Below are positions 1-11,956 of a stretch of 64,000 bases of DNA, in pieces. This stretch comes from Cuscuta epithymum (lineage: Eukaryota; Streptophyta; Magnoliopsida; Solanales; Convolvulaceae), in the NCBI GenBank assembly GCA_945859915.1, contig CAMAPF010000265.1:247804-311803 (forward strand), read 5' to 3'. Numbering within the stretch: position 1 is the stretch's first letter; the number at the start of each line of letters is the position of its first letter. The position numbers were made by a program, and so were the translations under genes. The notes under the pieces are model-generated. The model was not told where the DNA came from, ran no database searches, and was given only the letters and a program-made list of their open reading frames with translations.

Positions 1-250
1 AGGTCCCAACATTCTTTTTTCCTCCAGGAGTCTGGTCTAATGCTTCAGAGACAGCCCCCATCACAGCCAAGGTCGGTTGTTTTTCACTCTCAATCTGGCT
101 AGTTTTGTTTGGAACAACCACTGCCTTTTTAACTTTGTTTCCAGAGTTAAGAACTGGGAAATCTTCTTCCAAATCCTGTAAAGCTGCATATTTGGACCTG
201 GTAAATCTCGTATTGGAGGAGTCCCCGACGGTCTGCTTTGTTTTTCCCAT
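1..250 (-). CDS. LINE ORF1-like N-terminus (partial, runs off window)
   Basis: Reading the minus strand from an ATG at 250-248, the frame stays open for 83 codons to the window edge. It starts MGKTKQTVGDSSNTRFTRSK and is rich in Lys, Ser and Thr, like the basic N-termini of plant L1-type ORF1 proteins. No zinc knuckle, endonuclease or RT motif lies inside the window, so the assignment rests on this style of N-terminus and on the untranslated leader upstream (251-833). The ORF would continue to the left of base 1. It could instead be another kind of transposon gag; a host gene is possible but less likely in this setting. Confidence 0.45.
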   Translation of the reverse strand, partial: MGKTKQTVGDSSNTRFTRSKYAALQDLEEDFPVLNSGNKVKKAVVVPNKTSQIESEKQPTLAVMGAVSEALDQTPGGKKNVGT

Positions 251-833
251 CACAAGTACCTGCAGCAGCACTTCAAATGACAAAAAACGCAGCAAACCTG
301 GTTACTGCCAAGGGCAGTAAACTGGCGTAGCAGGTCTGTTCGTCACAGGTCTTAGGCAGCCTTCGTCCCAGCTGATTGACGCCCAAACCAAACACAACAA
401 AACCCCAAAAGACGGAGAATAATCGCCAAACAACTTCAGTTCGCACCTAGCTAGACTCTGTTTTCATAGCAGTAGTCTAAATACGTTCTCTAAGAAGATC
501 GTTTTCTAGATGTCCCAAACACAAATCCAAATCCAAAGTCGAAAGCATATTCAGAAGCATTTTCCGACTAAGAATCATAAAACACAAACTCAAATCGGCG
601 GAAATCAGTTCATCGTGAACAGTAAAATCACGCAATACTGAATCTCAAAATTTCAGTCTTCTGGCCGTCAATCAGCTAGTAAAACCAAATCCAAGCTAGA
701 GCTGGAATTATAGAAGAAAATCGACCAAGAAACACAAAATAAAACCAACTTACAAGACTCGATTCATCCCAAACGTAGCTTCCATTAACGGAAAAGAACT
801 GGGGCGCGAGAACCCAGGAGAGAAACTCTCAAC
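251..833 (-). other. Probable LINE 5' leader
   Basis: About 580 bases upstream of the ORF at 250 contain no long frame and read like an untranslated leader. The outer end on the minus strand contains a TTTCTCTCCTGGG-like stretch near 810-833, similar in style to the 5' end of the LINE at 56.3 kb. The adjoining copia protease frame stops being recognisable here, so this is the likely junction of the LINE with the older copia element. No target duplication could be seen because the other end is outside the window. Confidence 0.35.
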
Positions 834-1996
834 TTTCCAATTTTATTTTGAATATACATGTCGTGAGTGCCAACTTTAGATTCTTCTCTAAAGGTAATGT
901 GACCTTGAGTTTGTTCCACCTTCACGAACAGGCTCTTATCTCCCGTCATGTGATTGTTAGCTCCGGTATCTAAATACCACATGCTCTTCTTTGTTTGTTC
1001 TTCATGATTTGACATCAACAAGGTAAGTTCTACCTCATTGTTCATCTCCATGAGATATGCATCTTCTTTCACATTATGAGAGTTCTTGCATTCATATGCG
1101 TAGTGGCCATATTTATTGCAATTATGACATCTTAGTTGATACTTATTGTCATACCTTTGTGGTTTGCTTCCTCTCCCGCGGTCTCTAGATGTTTGTGTAT
1201 ATTGAATTCTTTCTTCATTGTTGAATTTTGTATAACCACGACCTCGACCACCTCTTCCACGTGCACCACGTCCTCGATCATAACCACGACCTCGTTGGCC
1301 TCTTTCTTCACCTTTATTCTCCCCTCTTTCTTTAAAAGAGAGTTTGGAATAAAGAGAATGCTCCAATGATTCATCAGATTTATTTCTCACCACTCTTTCT
1401 TCATGGACTTGTAGTGAGCCCATAAGTTGATCGATGGTCATGGTCTCGAAATCCTTGAACTCTTCTATAGCCACCACAATATAATCATAGTCTTTGGTGA
1501 GAGAGCGAAGGATTTTCTAAGTCACCGTTATGTCCTTTAGTTCCTCCCCATTTCTTCTATATCTCATTTACAATTCCCAACACTCTAGAGAAATAGTCGG
1601 ATATTGATTCTGAATATTTCATTTTTAGTTGTTCGAACTCACCTCTAAGAGTTTGAAGACGAATTCTCTTCACTTTGTCAACTCCCTTGAAAGAATTATG
1701 TAGAATATCTCATGCTTCTTTAGAAGTGCTGAAATTTGCAACCTTCTCGAACATGGCCTCATCTAAGCATTGATATATGAGAGTGAGAGCTTGTTGATCC
1801 TTCCTTCTACTCCTTTGGAGACTATCCTTTGGGATTGATTTAAAGTAACATCATCTTGAGGTTCCTCATAACCTTTTTCAACAATCTCCCATACATCTTG
1901 GGATCCTAGCAAGGCTTTGATGCGAATGCACCAACTCGAGTAGTTATCTTTGGTGAGACGAGGAAATGGGAAGGGAAGTAAGTCGTTGGCATTCAT
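834..1996 (-). pseudogene. Ty1/copia gag-protease relic
   Basis: The minus strand encodes a copia gag beginning MNANDLLPF near 1996, followed by a DUF4219/UBN2-type segment (LTKDNYSSWCIRIKALLG). The frame is then broken by several stops and shifts between about 1480 and 1760, although the UBN2 reading can be followed through them. A CCHC zinc knuckle follows (CHNCNKYGHYAYEC, about 1090-1130), then the aspartic protease start WYLDTGANNHM with its D-T-G triad intact (about 950-985). Soon after this the copia reading is lost at the probable LINE junction near 833. Integrase, RT and RNase H are missing. The element cannot move on its own. Confidence 0.8.
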
Positions 1997-2016
1997 CTTT
2001 CTTGAAAGGATTGATA

Positions 2017-2028
2017 GCTCTGATACCA
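2017..2028 (-). other. Primer-binding site (initiator tRNA-Met)
   Basis: On the minus strand this reads TGGTATCAGAGC, the standard complement to the 3' end of plant initiator tRNA-Met. It lies three bases from the LTR edge at 2032, between the LTR and gag, and fixes the element's orientation as minus. Confidence 0.85.
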
Positions 2029-2031
2029 CTT

Positions 2032-2430
2032 TGTTAGAAGAAAGGAGTTTATGAGTATTGTATTTAGGTGATTGTGTGTGGAAGATAGAATATTAGAGAT
2101 AGATGATTTTGAAAGAACTTGGAACTTTTATTAATTTGGAGCTTTGGCTTGTATTACAAATGAGTGAGGAGTGCCCTAGTGATAGGTCTCATAGGATCCT
2201 TCTAGGCAACTCCTATGTCTTTAACATTCTACACCATTCCATGGAATTCTAGCTTAGGAATATTCTAGAATTATTTAATAAGTACATTAACTAAAGAGTA
2301 CTCCAGATCTTTCTTTACTAACTCTAACTTATGGGCTAACTAATTTATTATTTCTCATACAATTACTAGCCCAATAAGTTAACTTCTAATGGACCCAATT
2401 ATTGGGTTAAGCGAAGTTTAATTTCTAACA
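2032..2430 (-). mobile_element. Copia 5' LTR (399 bp)
   Basis: The LTR starts TGTTAGAA and ends TTCTAACA on the plus strand, giving a perfect 8-bp terminal inverted repeat with TG...CA ends. A primer-binding site adjoins it at 2017-2028. It is the 5' LTR of the gag-protease relic at 834-1996. The matching 3' LTR is not in the window. Confidence 0.85.
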
Positions 2431-2687
2431 GTGCGTACCTTTCAAAAAGAAGGGTTGTGTAAATTACTGAAGTGTTATGTGTGAGGTTGAAGAGGGTTTT
2501 CTAACTAGCAGTTGAAGAGCGTGAGGCATGAAGTGGCTCCAGTCCGGTATTGCTCTTTGATTTGCCTGTGTCGGTGCTCCTTGCGGCTGCGGCTGAAGAT
2601 GATCGATGTTTTGAGATCGACACAGAACAGTTGCGGTTGCGGGTGAAGTTGTCCTTTTTAATTAATAAATTGACACCATTTTGTGAT

Positions 2688-3104
2688 TGTTGAGGATCGA
2701 TTCCGTCGACGTAATCCGGCTCAGGCAGTCCGGAGCTCGGTTTTCCGGTTGTCTCTTGTGCACACCTTGGCTAAGGGAGCAACACACGTTTCTAGCCTCG
2801 CCAACACTCACACTCCTAACCTCACCAAGAAGAAGGAAAGCTGCCTAACTATGAGCACTCACTCTGGCAGGAAGAAAAGGTTCAGCTAATGAAACTCTTT
2901 GGTGTGTCTTTCACTCGTAGAACAAAGGGGGCAGGGGGTGTGCTTATAACAGAGAAGCATTTTGGCCTTATTAGCAGGGACACTCATAATTCACTGCACA
3001 CACAACTCACCACTAGCTCAATAATGAGCTGAATTCAAATTCCAACGGGAGAGGCAAATATTGATAGGCCAGACAGATAAAAGGGTACAGTGTAGTGGGC
3101 TGCT
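2688..3104 (-). mobile_element. LTR of a second copia family, solo and cut short
   Basis: Bases 2688-3104 match 54732-55137 almost base for base, including the TGTTGAGGATCG start. The 54.7-kb copy is the genuine 5' LTR of a copia element, so this is another LTR of that family. No primer-binding site or internal sequence adjoins it at 2687, which makes it a solo LTR. The final bases (seen as TAGACA in the other copy) are replaced by the start of the 1.39-kb LTR at 3105. The 68-codon frame inside it is not a gene. Confidence 0.85.
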
Positions 3105-4495
3105 TGTTGGGATTCGGGCAGAAAAACGCAGCGGAATAAATGAAAATCTTACTACCCAAAAGTAAACAACCGGATCTGAGGTTCTTACTATAAACGAAAT
3201 TAAAAGATTTAAGAGGGACTTACATAGCAATCTTAATTAAGGATGTCAGACAGTCCGAGAAAACGATCCCGAGCTCTACTGGTATCCACACGCACGTGAC
3301 TGGATCGGCCGCAGGGAACGTGCTAGCGTTCTTTTCTTTCTTCCTCTCTACTCTAGGTTTAAGAAGTGAATTTTAACTCTTAAAATTCGTGGGTCTATAT
3401 GGCCCTATTTATAAGAGGAGGAAAGAAGGGTTTTATAGCTAATAAAACCCTTAAAGAGGCCCTAACCCAATACCCTTTGAAACCTTATTTCGAATTGGGC
3501 TAATCAGGCTATTTTAATGTTATTAACAAACATTAATGATCCAGATCACTTAGGTGTGTGACCCTGTAGGTTTATATATTACTGGCAGTGGGCTAGAAAA
3601 TAAATTCGAGCCTCACAAATCATAAGCGGCCTCTAGCAAGGCATTATGACTATCCAAAATATATAAATGTCAATTAAATCTGAGATAACCTTTTAATGAT
3701 TAATTTGTGCTAATAGTTCTCTTTTGTCAAACGATATCTTAATTGAGACAAGGTTAGGTCGTGTCATCCTTGTTATTCTCAATTAATATTTCTTGATTAC
3801 CAAGTAAGATTAATCTTGATCAAATGACACCTCATTTGAGCATGGCCATGCTAATTAATCTTACTTGTCAAGGGGCCCAATAGATATCTTTCTCTCGCTT
3901 TACAAGAGTGACAAAAACTATCTTGATAATTCACATACTACTACATGGTTCATAATATGTACAATCACCACCTTTATAATTACCCATTTAAAGATAACAT
4001 TTAATGGTTTTAATACATATTAATTCTCGTGCAAGTAACCATGATTATCTCAAGTATAAGAATATAGCATCTCATCATTATTGAGGACAACACTGATGAC
4101 ATATATCCTAGCAGTGTCCTCAAGTTGGGTCTGTCTAATGAACTTGTTCCCTAACAAGCATCTATGTTATTAACTTGATATCTCTATACCCATGACTAGC
4201 GGAATATAGCCATCAGTTAATCCACATACTGGTCTATTAATTATTAATGTCCCAAATTAATAATATTAGACCAGGGACAATTAGAATATTATGTTTATTT
4301 AAAAGTGTAGCATTCCACAATTAAGTCACATACTTAATTAGCTACTAAACAGAATATTCAGGGACTTAAATATTAATAAAGAAAACTCACAATAATAATT
4401 AACATAAAATGAGTTTGTGACTTTATTAATTAATGAGCATTAAATATTTATTGATAAATCATAAACTATGATTGTCCTAAGGCATATTTCCAACA
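3105..4495 (-). mobile_element. Angela-like copia 3' LTR (1391 bp)
   Basis: The LTR starts TGTTGGGA and ends TTCCAACA on the plus strand. On the minus strand it begins TGTTGGAAATATGCC, a start typical of Angela/BARE-type copia LTRs, and directly follows a polypurine tract and the end of the pol frame. A TATA-like TTATAAATAG lies near 3408-3417 (minus). It was inserted in, or brought next to, the older solo LTR ending at 3104. No second copy of this LTR is present in the window. Confidence 0.85.
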
Positions 4496-4511
4496 GTCTC
4501 CCACTTGCACT
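4496..4511 (-). other. Polypurine tract of the Angela-like element
   Basis: The minus strand reads AAGTGGGAGA and then the LTR start. The stop codon of the RNase H frame (TAG) lies just before it. The tract would prime plus-strand DNA synthesis during reverse transcription. Confidence 0.7.
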
Positions 4512-7500
4512 AGGACCAATCGTGAACAAAACGAATGCCTAATGCCCTAGTATGACGTTCATGCTTTGCTTGTGGTAGTGGCTTGGTGAGCGGGTTGGCC
4601 ACATTTGAATCTGTCGGTACTTTGCATATCTTGACGTCACCTCTATTGACTATTTCTCGAATGAGATGATAACGTCTGAGTACATGCTTTGATTTCTTGT
4701 GTGATCTAGGTTCCTTGGCTTGTGCAATGGCTCCATTGTTATCACAATACAAGTCCATTGATCCAACAATACTAGGAACCACACCAAGCTCAATGATGAA
4801 TTTCCTTATCCATACCGCTTCTTTTGCTGCTTCTGAAGCAGCAATGTACTCAGCTTCCGTTGTAGAATCAGCCACCGTGTCTTGTTTAGAACTCTTCCAG
4901 CTCACTCCTCTGCCATTGAGGCAAAACACAAATCCTGACTGCGATCTAAAATCATCCTTATCGGATTGGAAACCAGCATCTGTGTAACCATTTACAATGA
5001 CTTGATCTTCACCACCATAGACTTAGAATACATCCTTAGTTCTTCTCAAGTACTTTAGAATATTCTTGACTGCTATCCAGTGACTATCACCTGGATCTGA
5101 CTGGTATCTACTAGTCATGCTTAGAGCGCAAGCTACATCAGGGCGACTACATAACATAGCATACATGATAAAACCTATAGTAGAAGCATAAGGGACTCTA
5201 TTCATCTGATCTCGCTCATCTTGTGTTTGTGGACACTGAGTCTTGCTGAGATATGTGCCATGTGACATAGGCAAGAATCCTCTCTTGGAATCTTGCATAT
5301 TGAACCTATGCAGGACCTTGTCAATGTATTAACTTTTACTTAGTGCTATTAGTTTTCTAGATCTATCTCTATAGATCTCGATCCCTAACACATAGGATGC
5401 ATTACCCAAGTCTTTCATTGAGAAACACTTTCCAAGCCAAGCCTTTACAGACGAAAGCATTAGAACATCATTCCCAATGAGAAGTATGTCATCTACATAT
5501 AGGACTAGGAAAGTGACTGCACTCCCACTCAATTTCTTGTAAACACAAGGTTCCTCTTCGTTTTGATTGAACCCAAACTCTTTGATTGTAGCATCAAAAC
5601 GAAGATTCCAACTCCAAGATGCTTGCTTCAGACCATATATTAATCTTTTAAGCTTGCATACCTTCCCAGCATTGCTTGGATGTTCAAAACCCTCAGGTTG
5701 TATCATATTCACGTCCTCATCTAGATTTCCATTTAGGAAAGCAGTTTTGACATCCATTTGCCAAATCTCACAATCAAAATGAGCGGCAATTGCTAAGAGA
5801 ATCCGAATTGATTTAAGCATGGCAACTCGCGAGAATGTTTCATCATAGTCTATACCATGAATTTGTTTGTAACCTTTCACCACTAAACGTGCTTTATACA
5901 CATCTATATCGCCATCTTTATCTAATTTCTTTTTGTAGATCCATTTGCACCCAATGGTTCTACAACCATGAGGTAGATCAACCAAGTCCCAGACTTGATT
6001 ATCAGCCATGGATCTCATTTCGAATTTCATGGCTTTTAGCCAACTATTGGAGTGATGGCTCGTTATTGCTTCTTGGTAGGTCAAAGGTTCGTCTTCGTCA
6101 ATTAATAATACGTCGCGATACTCAGTTAAGATAAACATGTATCTAACTGGTTCGTTACGTACCCTAGATGACCTCCTTGGAGTGAGTGTTATCTCACACG
6201 TATCCACAACAACTTGTGGCTGAGATTGTGGGACTGCTTGCATAGTCTGACTATCTTGATCTTCTTGAACTTCTTCAAGCTGAATTTTACTCCCACTGGT
6301 TCTTTCGGAAAGAAATTCTCTTTCTAAGAAAATATCAGTACGAGCAACAAACACTTTGTTCTCTGATGGGTTGTAAAAGTAATATCCTTTTGTTTCTTTA
6401 GGATAACCCACAAATAAACACTTATCTGATTTGGGTTCAAGCTTATTGAAAGTAAACGTTTTACACAAACTTGACAACCCCAAATCTTCACAAAGGCTAG
6501 ACTAGGAACCTTTCCTGTCCATATCTCATATGGTGTCCTTTCTGTAGCCTTTGTCAGAGCCTTATTGAGTATGAATGCAGCGGTTTCAAGAGCATAACCC
6601 CAGAAAGACATTGGTAGTTCAGCGAGACTCATCATGGAACGAACCATGTCTAACAAGGTCCGATTTCTCCGTTCGAACACACCATTCTATTGTGGTGTAC
6701 CTGGCGGAGTGAGTTGTGAAACAATTCCACAACCTCTTAGATGATCACTAAATTCCTGACTCAAATATTCACCACCTCGATCTGATCGAATGGCCTTTAT
6801 TGTTTTACCAAGTTGATTCTGAACTTCATTCTGGAATTCTTTGAACTTTTCAAAAGCTTCATGTTTATGCTTGATTAGGTACACCGTACACATAACCAAA
6901 CCTACTGAAGTCATCAGTGAATGTTATGAAGTACTGAAAACCTCCTCTGGCCATTGTTGACATTGGGCCACATACATCCGAGTGTATGAGGTCCAATAAA
7001 CCGTGAACTCTTTCACCTTTACCAGTAAATGGTGACTTGGCCATTTTACCCAATAAACAAGATTCACACTCCTCGATTGATTCAAAATCAAAAGAGTCAA
7101 GAAATCCACTAGAATGGAGTCTTTTAATGCGCTTCTCATTTATATGGCCTAGTCTACAATGCCAAAGGTATGTTGGGTTTGAGTCGTTAGATTTAAACCT
7201 TTTTGTATTTATGTGATAGATGGACATTTCAAGGTTTAGAACATAAAGTCCATTTATGAGACTAGCACTACCATAAAAGATCTCATTAAAATAAATAGAA
7301 CAAATGTTGTTCTTTATTATAAAATGAAATCTTTTCTTGTCCAAACAAGAATAAGAAATAATATTCCTGCTAATGGCAGGTACATGATAACAATTATCAA
7401 GTTCTAAAACTAAGCTCGTAGGCAAATTCAAAGTAAATGTCCCTATTGCTAATGCTGCAACTTTTGCACCGTTGCCTACTCGTAGGTCAACTTCACCTTT

Positions 7501-8408
7501 AACCAGCCTTATACATGAAGTAGCGGTAGTAACATTTACTTCTATCACATAGATACCTGAATTGGAAGCATCACCATGCCCCTTCTTTTTCACTTCCTCC
7601 AAATACGCCTTGCAATTCCGCTTCCAATGACCAGTTTTGTTGCAGTAGAAACATTTTTGCTCTTCTTTAGAAGTAGAGCTAGAGCAACAGATTTGCCTTT
7701 ACCCGAGTTCTTAACCAGGTTTTTGGACTTCTTGTTTCCACCAACCTTGCCATTACCATGCTTCTTGAATCCCTTTCCCTTTTTTACCATCAAAATGTCA
7801 CTCCGATTTTTCTTGATGTTTTGCTCAGCAGAGTTGAGCATTCCATGCAATTCGGTTAAGGTCTTCTCAAGACCATGCATATTATAGTTCATGATGAACT
7901 GGTCATATGCCGGAGTGAGTGATGCGAGAATCACATCAGTAGCCAACTCTTGACTAATTGGAGATCCAAGCCTTTCCAGGTGATCCCTATTCCCAATCAT
8001 TTTGAGCACGTGAGGTCCAACTGGGCTTCCATCAGTAAGCCTTGTGTGAAACAAAGCTTTGGTCGTCTCGAACTTTTCGATCCGTGCTTGTTTCTGAAAG
8101 TTCTTGAGTTCATTAGAGATGTCATGTGCACGACGATTCAGAAACTGTTTCTGAAGATTAGCTTCCATGATGGTTAACATCAAACACGTGACATCAACTT
8201 CATCACGGACATGCCTTTCATAAGCATCTCTAGTGGCTCTAGCAGCATTGGCCACTGGTTCAACAGGAATTGGTTGGTCAAGGACATATTCTTTACGCTC
8301 TTGCTTGAGAACGATTCTCAGATTCCTATCCCAGTCCATGTAATTTGTTCCATTAAGTTTTTCCTTCTCAAGGATAGATCGCAGTGAAAAAGTTGTGTTG
8401 GTGGCCAT
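4507..8408 (-). pseudogene. Angela-like copia gag-pol polyprotein, degraded
   Basis: Domains run in copia order on the minus strand. Gag starts MATNTTFSLRSILEKEKLNG at 8408, with a CCHC knuckle near 7610-7660 (CFYCNKTGHWKRNC) after a frameshift. The protease region (about 7480-7560) lacks the D-T-G active site through an internal deletion. Integrase has HCRLGH and CESC zinc ligands and the acidic motifs HSDVCGPM, AIRSDRGGEY and GVFERRN. RT (5329-6483) has QMDVKTAF and YVDD (about 5490). RNase H has STTEAEYIAASEAAKEAVW. In-frame stops occur at 6687-6689 (TAG in GTPQ-stop-NGV), about 5329 (TAA) and about 5023 (TAA), with another frameshift near 6890. It is dead, though long stretches remain readable. 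Confidence 0.9.
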
Positions 8409-9350
8409 ATTTACTACAACAAATAATGCAAAGAACTCCCACTATATTAAATAGAAAGTCCCAAATATAGCGGTCCAAGATCCATATTTCACTAAAATTT
8501 AAGTAAACTTTGGCTTATCACTTAAAAATTAGTTATTTAGGTAAACAACTCTTGTTAATCATATCGTATATAACTCTTGGTTTGTTTGGTCAACATCATT
8601 TGATTATCCAATCACTTCTTGCTTCAAGGCCCAAAACCATTTTGATGGCCTTGTAAGTCCAAACCAATATTAAGACCCGAGAATGACGATCATTCAAAAC
8701 ATCTTCCTAAGATAGTGTGAAATGCTCTGCTTTGGCAGACACATATCACGACTAGCATAGTTTAAATGGTGGTCATATTGGGAAAGCAATTTAGACTTAT
8801 AATTAGTCGGGACTAATAATTACACACATGCAGCAATCAAATATTTAAGTAAATAATTTAAAATTGGTCAGTGATATAGCATGATCCCAAAATCTTCATA
8901 TCTCCTTGACATCTTCAACCTGTGTAGTGTACTACTAAAAATCTACGGGGTTGAAAAATATTACAGGGGATAGTGGGAAACGACACACAGGTCGTAAAAC
9001 AACATAATATAAAAACATACATTCGGATCATGCTATACCACCAATTCAAACTGTCTCTGTGACGAAACAAAATATTGCGGATGCTCGGATTGAAAATTAA
9101 ATTTTAAAATCCGTAAGAAATATGTAACTAATTCGGATCTCATCCGAAAAATAAAATACATATTAATGAATTCTAAAATAATTCGTACTATATATGCACA
9201 TATACAGATCATATCCATAATATAGATTAGCACACATATATAACTACGAATAAAATATAATGAACTAAAATTCGAATTTGGCAGAACACTTGATCAACCA
9301 TTCGAATTTGGCAGAACATTAAAAATGTCAACATTAAAAGGACTGTTTGC
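8409..9350 (-). other. Untranslated leader of the Angela-like element; 5' LTR missing
   Basis: The stretch upstream of the gag ATG has no coding frame and is of the length expected for an Angela-type leader. I found neither a primer-binding site nor a second copy of the 1.39-kb LTR here, so the 5' end appears to be deleted. A 19-base direct repeat (ATTCGAATTTGGCAGAACA) occurs near 9272 and 9301, separated by about 11 bases. Confidence 0.4.
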
Positions 9351-11956
9351 TGACTTTCAAATTTTCATGTTTCTTAAAAAAAGACATCATAAATGTTTTG
9401 TTTAACAAAAATTGACGTTGTCAAACACATAACTGTCCGACACAAAATATTTGACAAAATACTATTTTTTTAACGAATTTGACAAAAATACTTGACAACA
9501 AACATTCTTTTGTTTTGAATAATTTCTTTATAATTCTCTCTCTTTGCTTCCTTAATTAGCTGTAGGATTATTCGGAAAAATGCTATGGACTTTTTTTTAA
9601 ACCCTTCATCCCTTCACAAATAAAAATGTGTTATGTTCAAACATGTAGTCTATACGAGACGAAAATAATAATATTTTAATTGTAAACGTCCTTTGGGCCG
9701 TTCATTATCGAAAGTTACTTCTTCGCTAATATTCCACAATAATGTTCCTTCTAACTTTAATCTTCCACCTATGTAAAAACAAGGAAGTCAAACTGCAAGT
9801 AACACATAATTCCATAGGTCATCTGGTAATAAACTGTACAGGGTCATATCTAAGACTAACTTAGACTAAATAAAGAAATTTTCCGCAATAAAAGTCTAAC
9901 TCAGAATCCATTGTTTTTTTACACGGCATCTTTATTATGCTCTTTAGATTTCAATTGTAAATAATAAACTGATCAAGGAATCTACACGATATCTTTCAAA
10001 AGAAAAATCTAACATCATAGTTAGAACCTTCTTGTCGGTTTTATATTCTTAATTTTAACTCCACTGATATATACTGATTTATTCAATCAAAAGTCGCACA
10101 GTATAACTTACCCAACTTTCTGGGTTTAAGCCTATGACTTATAACAGTTTGTGGTGCCAACTTTATACTCTTTACTCCCACCAATTATTCTATTACTCAT
10201 AGAGCATACTAGTTCCCCACACAAGCTCGTTGGGATACACTTTACCATTACTCATACATAATGGTTCTACGAGAGCTTGATAGTACCATACTACCATATT
10301 CTGCCAAAATCTTCATACTCTAGGTCACATCGTATTGAAACACACTTCACAAATCCCTATATCGTAGTGTGCAGGAGGAGGTTCCAAGACTCATGATCTA
10401 CCAGAAACTAGTTTAATCTAATCCTTCCACTCAGCTCTTGTAATCTAACTTCTACGAACCAGATACTATTAAAGACTTTTGAATCACATATAGAGACTTT
10501 AATGGCATATCATTCTAAAGAAATTTAAGTGGTGAGACTCAATATCCTTTTGGTAACCAATGGGGAAAAAATGTGAGGACAACCTTTTTAAAAAGAATGT
10601 ACATCATTGTTTAAATCTTAGTGCCAAAAGCTGAGAATACTATGAAAATTTCTTTGAGACATTTTAAAACTCAAACTTTCTTCTAAAATACTTTTGAGGA
10701 CATCACTGTCATGTGATTAATCATTAATCACCAAACGCATTAAATGATTAATCAACACACTTTAAAACTTATTTTGAAATAAGTATTTACAGCTTAAAGA
10801 CAACATATAATCTGACCAATGATCATATTAAAGCAGTGTCCGACCACCGGTATCTCATATTGGAACCATCAAATTGATGAGGGGCCCTCCCAGCAACTCA
10901 AGATTCCAAACATGAAATACCAATGCTCAACACTATAAAATAAGACATTTGAATTCACTATTAAAGAGCTTTCGAAATCTAAAGTGAAGCTTCAACATTT
11001 TTACATTAGAAAATTAAGCTTTAAGGTATAAATCCTCTAATTTTTATTCATTTTTCTTTTTGAAAATATAATAAGATAATGTACATACTGTATGCATGGG
11101 CATTTTGAAAATATTTTTAATTAATAAGTAAATAAAATACATAACAAACTGATTTGTATGCTAATGGAAATTCTTCATCTTATGTAAACTCAATTACATG
11201 TGATGATTTTAACAAAATATCAGACAAACTCATTATCATTCTTCTTAACTAAAAAAAATGTAATTAACAAGACTTAGGCAATAAATAAACTACAAGCTAT
11301 ATAAAAAGATAGATGGAATAACACTGATTGTGATGTAATTCAATTATTTAATCATGAGAAAATAAAGACTGTGACATATTTTTTTTAAACTCAAATTTTA
11401 ATCATGAGTAACCCCTATGTATGAGAAATACTTGCTACGAAGATCAACGAGGCTAAAATGGAAGGTTGCGAATATGTAATTAGGAGAGGCATATGACTAG
11501 AATGATGGTGTTTTTAAATAACAACCCTAAAAGCTAGCAGAAACATTCTCTCTCTCTCTTTGTTCGAGCAAATATTAGGACAAAGTAGATTTTGAATTTC
11601 AATCGAACACTTGTGGGGATACTGATGTTACAACACTGGTTAACCAACTCCTCATTAAACTGGTCTAGGTCATCTATGAAATGTTGCATCTCAACTTGAA
11701 AGTCTTTGACCATATTCATGATCATCGTTGATAGTCTAGGAGTAACCTTAAACTCCTCATTTTCGTAAGCAACTGAGAGCAATTCTTTCCTAAAAACAAT
11801 ACAGAATATACTTCTAGAATAAAAGCATTCTCACTTCTATACTCTATCTAACGACTCTTCATACTCATGTACAGAACTTTAAACATAGCATAAAATACTT
11901 ACTTGGAAGATGACGAGCACGTGTACGGTGGCAAATGAAGTTACGGGACAACCTGG
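9351..11956. other. No recognisable gene
   Basis: This AT-rich stretch shows no domain I recognise. A short minus frame (11534-11782, MLSVAYENEEFKVTPRLSTM) lies just inside the primer-binding site at 11957 and could be a remnant of that element's leader or gag. It ends close to a short CT repeat near 11548-11560 and has no motif to support a function. Confidence 0.5.

Noticed and set aside
4697..4987. Plus-strand frames across 4.7-8.2 kb
   Set aside because: They are antisense shadows of the copia RNase H, RT and gag coding strand.
8409..9350. A 5' LTR for the Angela-like element
   Set aside because: No match to the 1.39-kb LTR and no primer-binding site were seen in this stretch.
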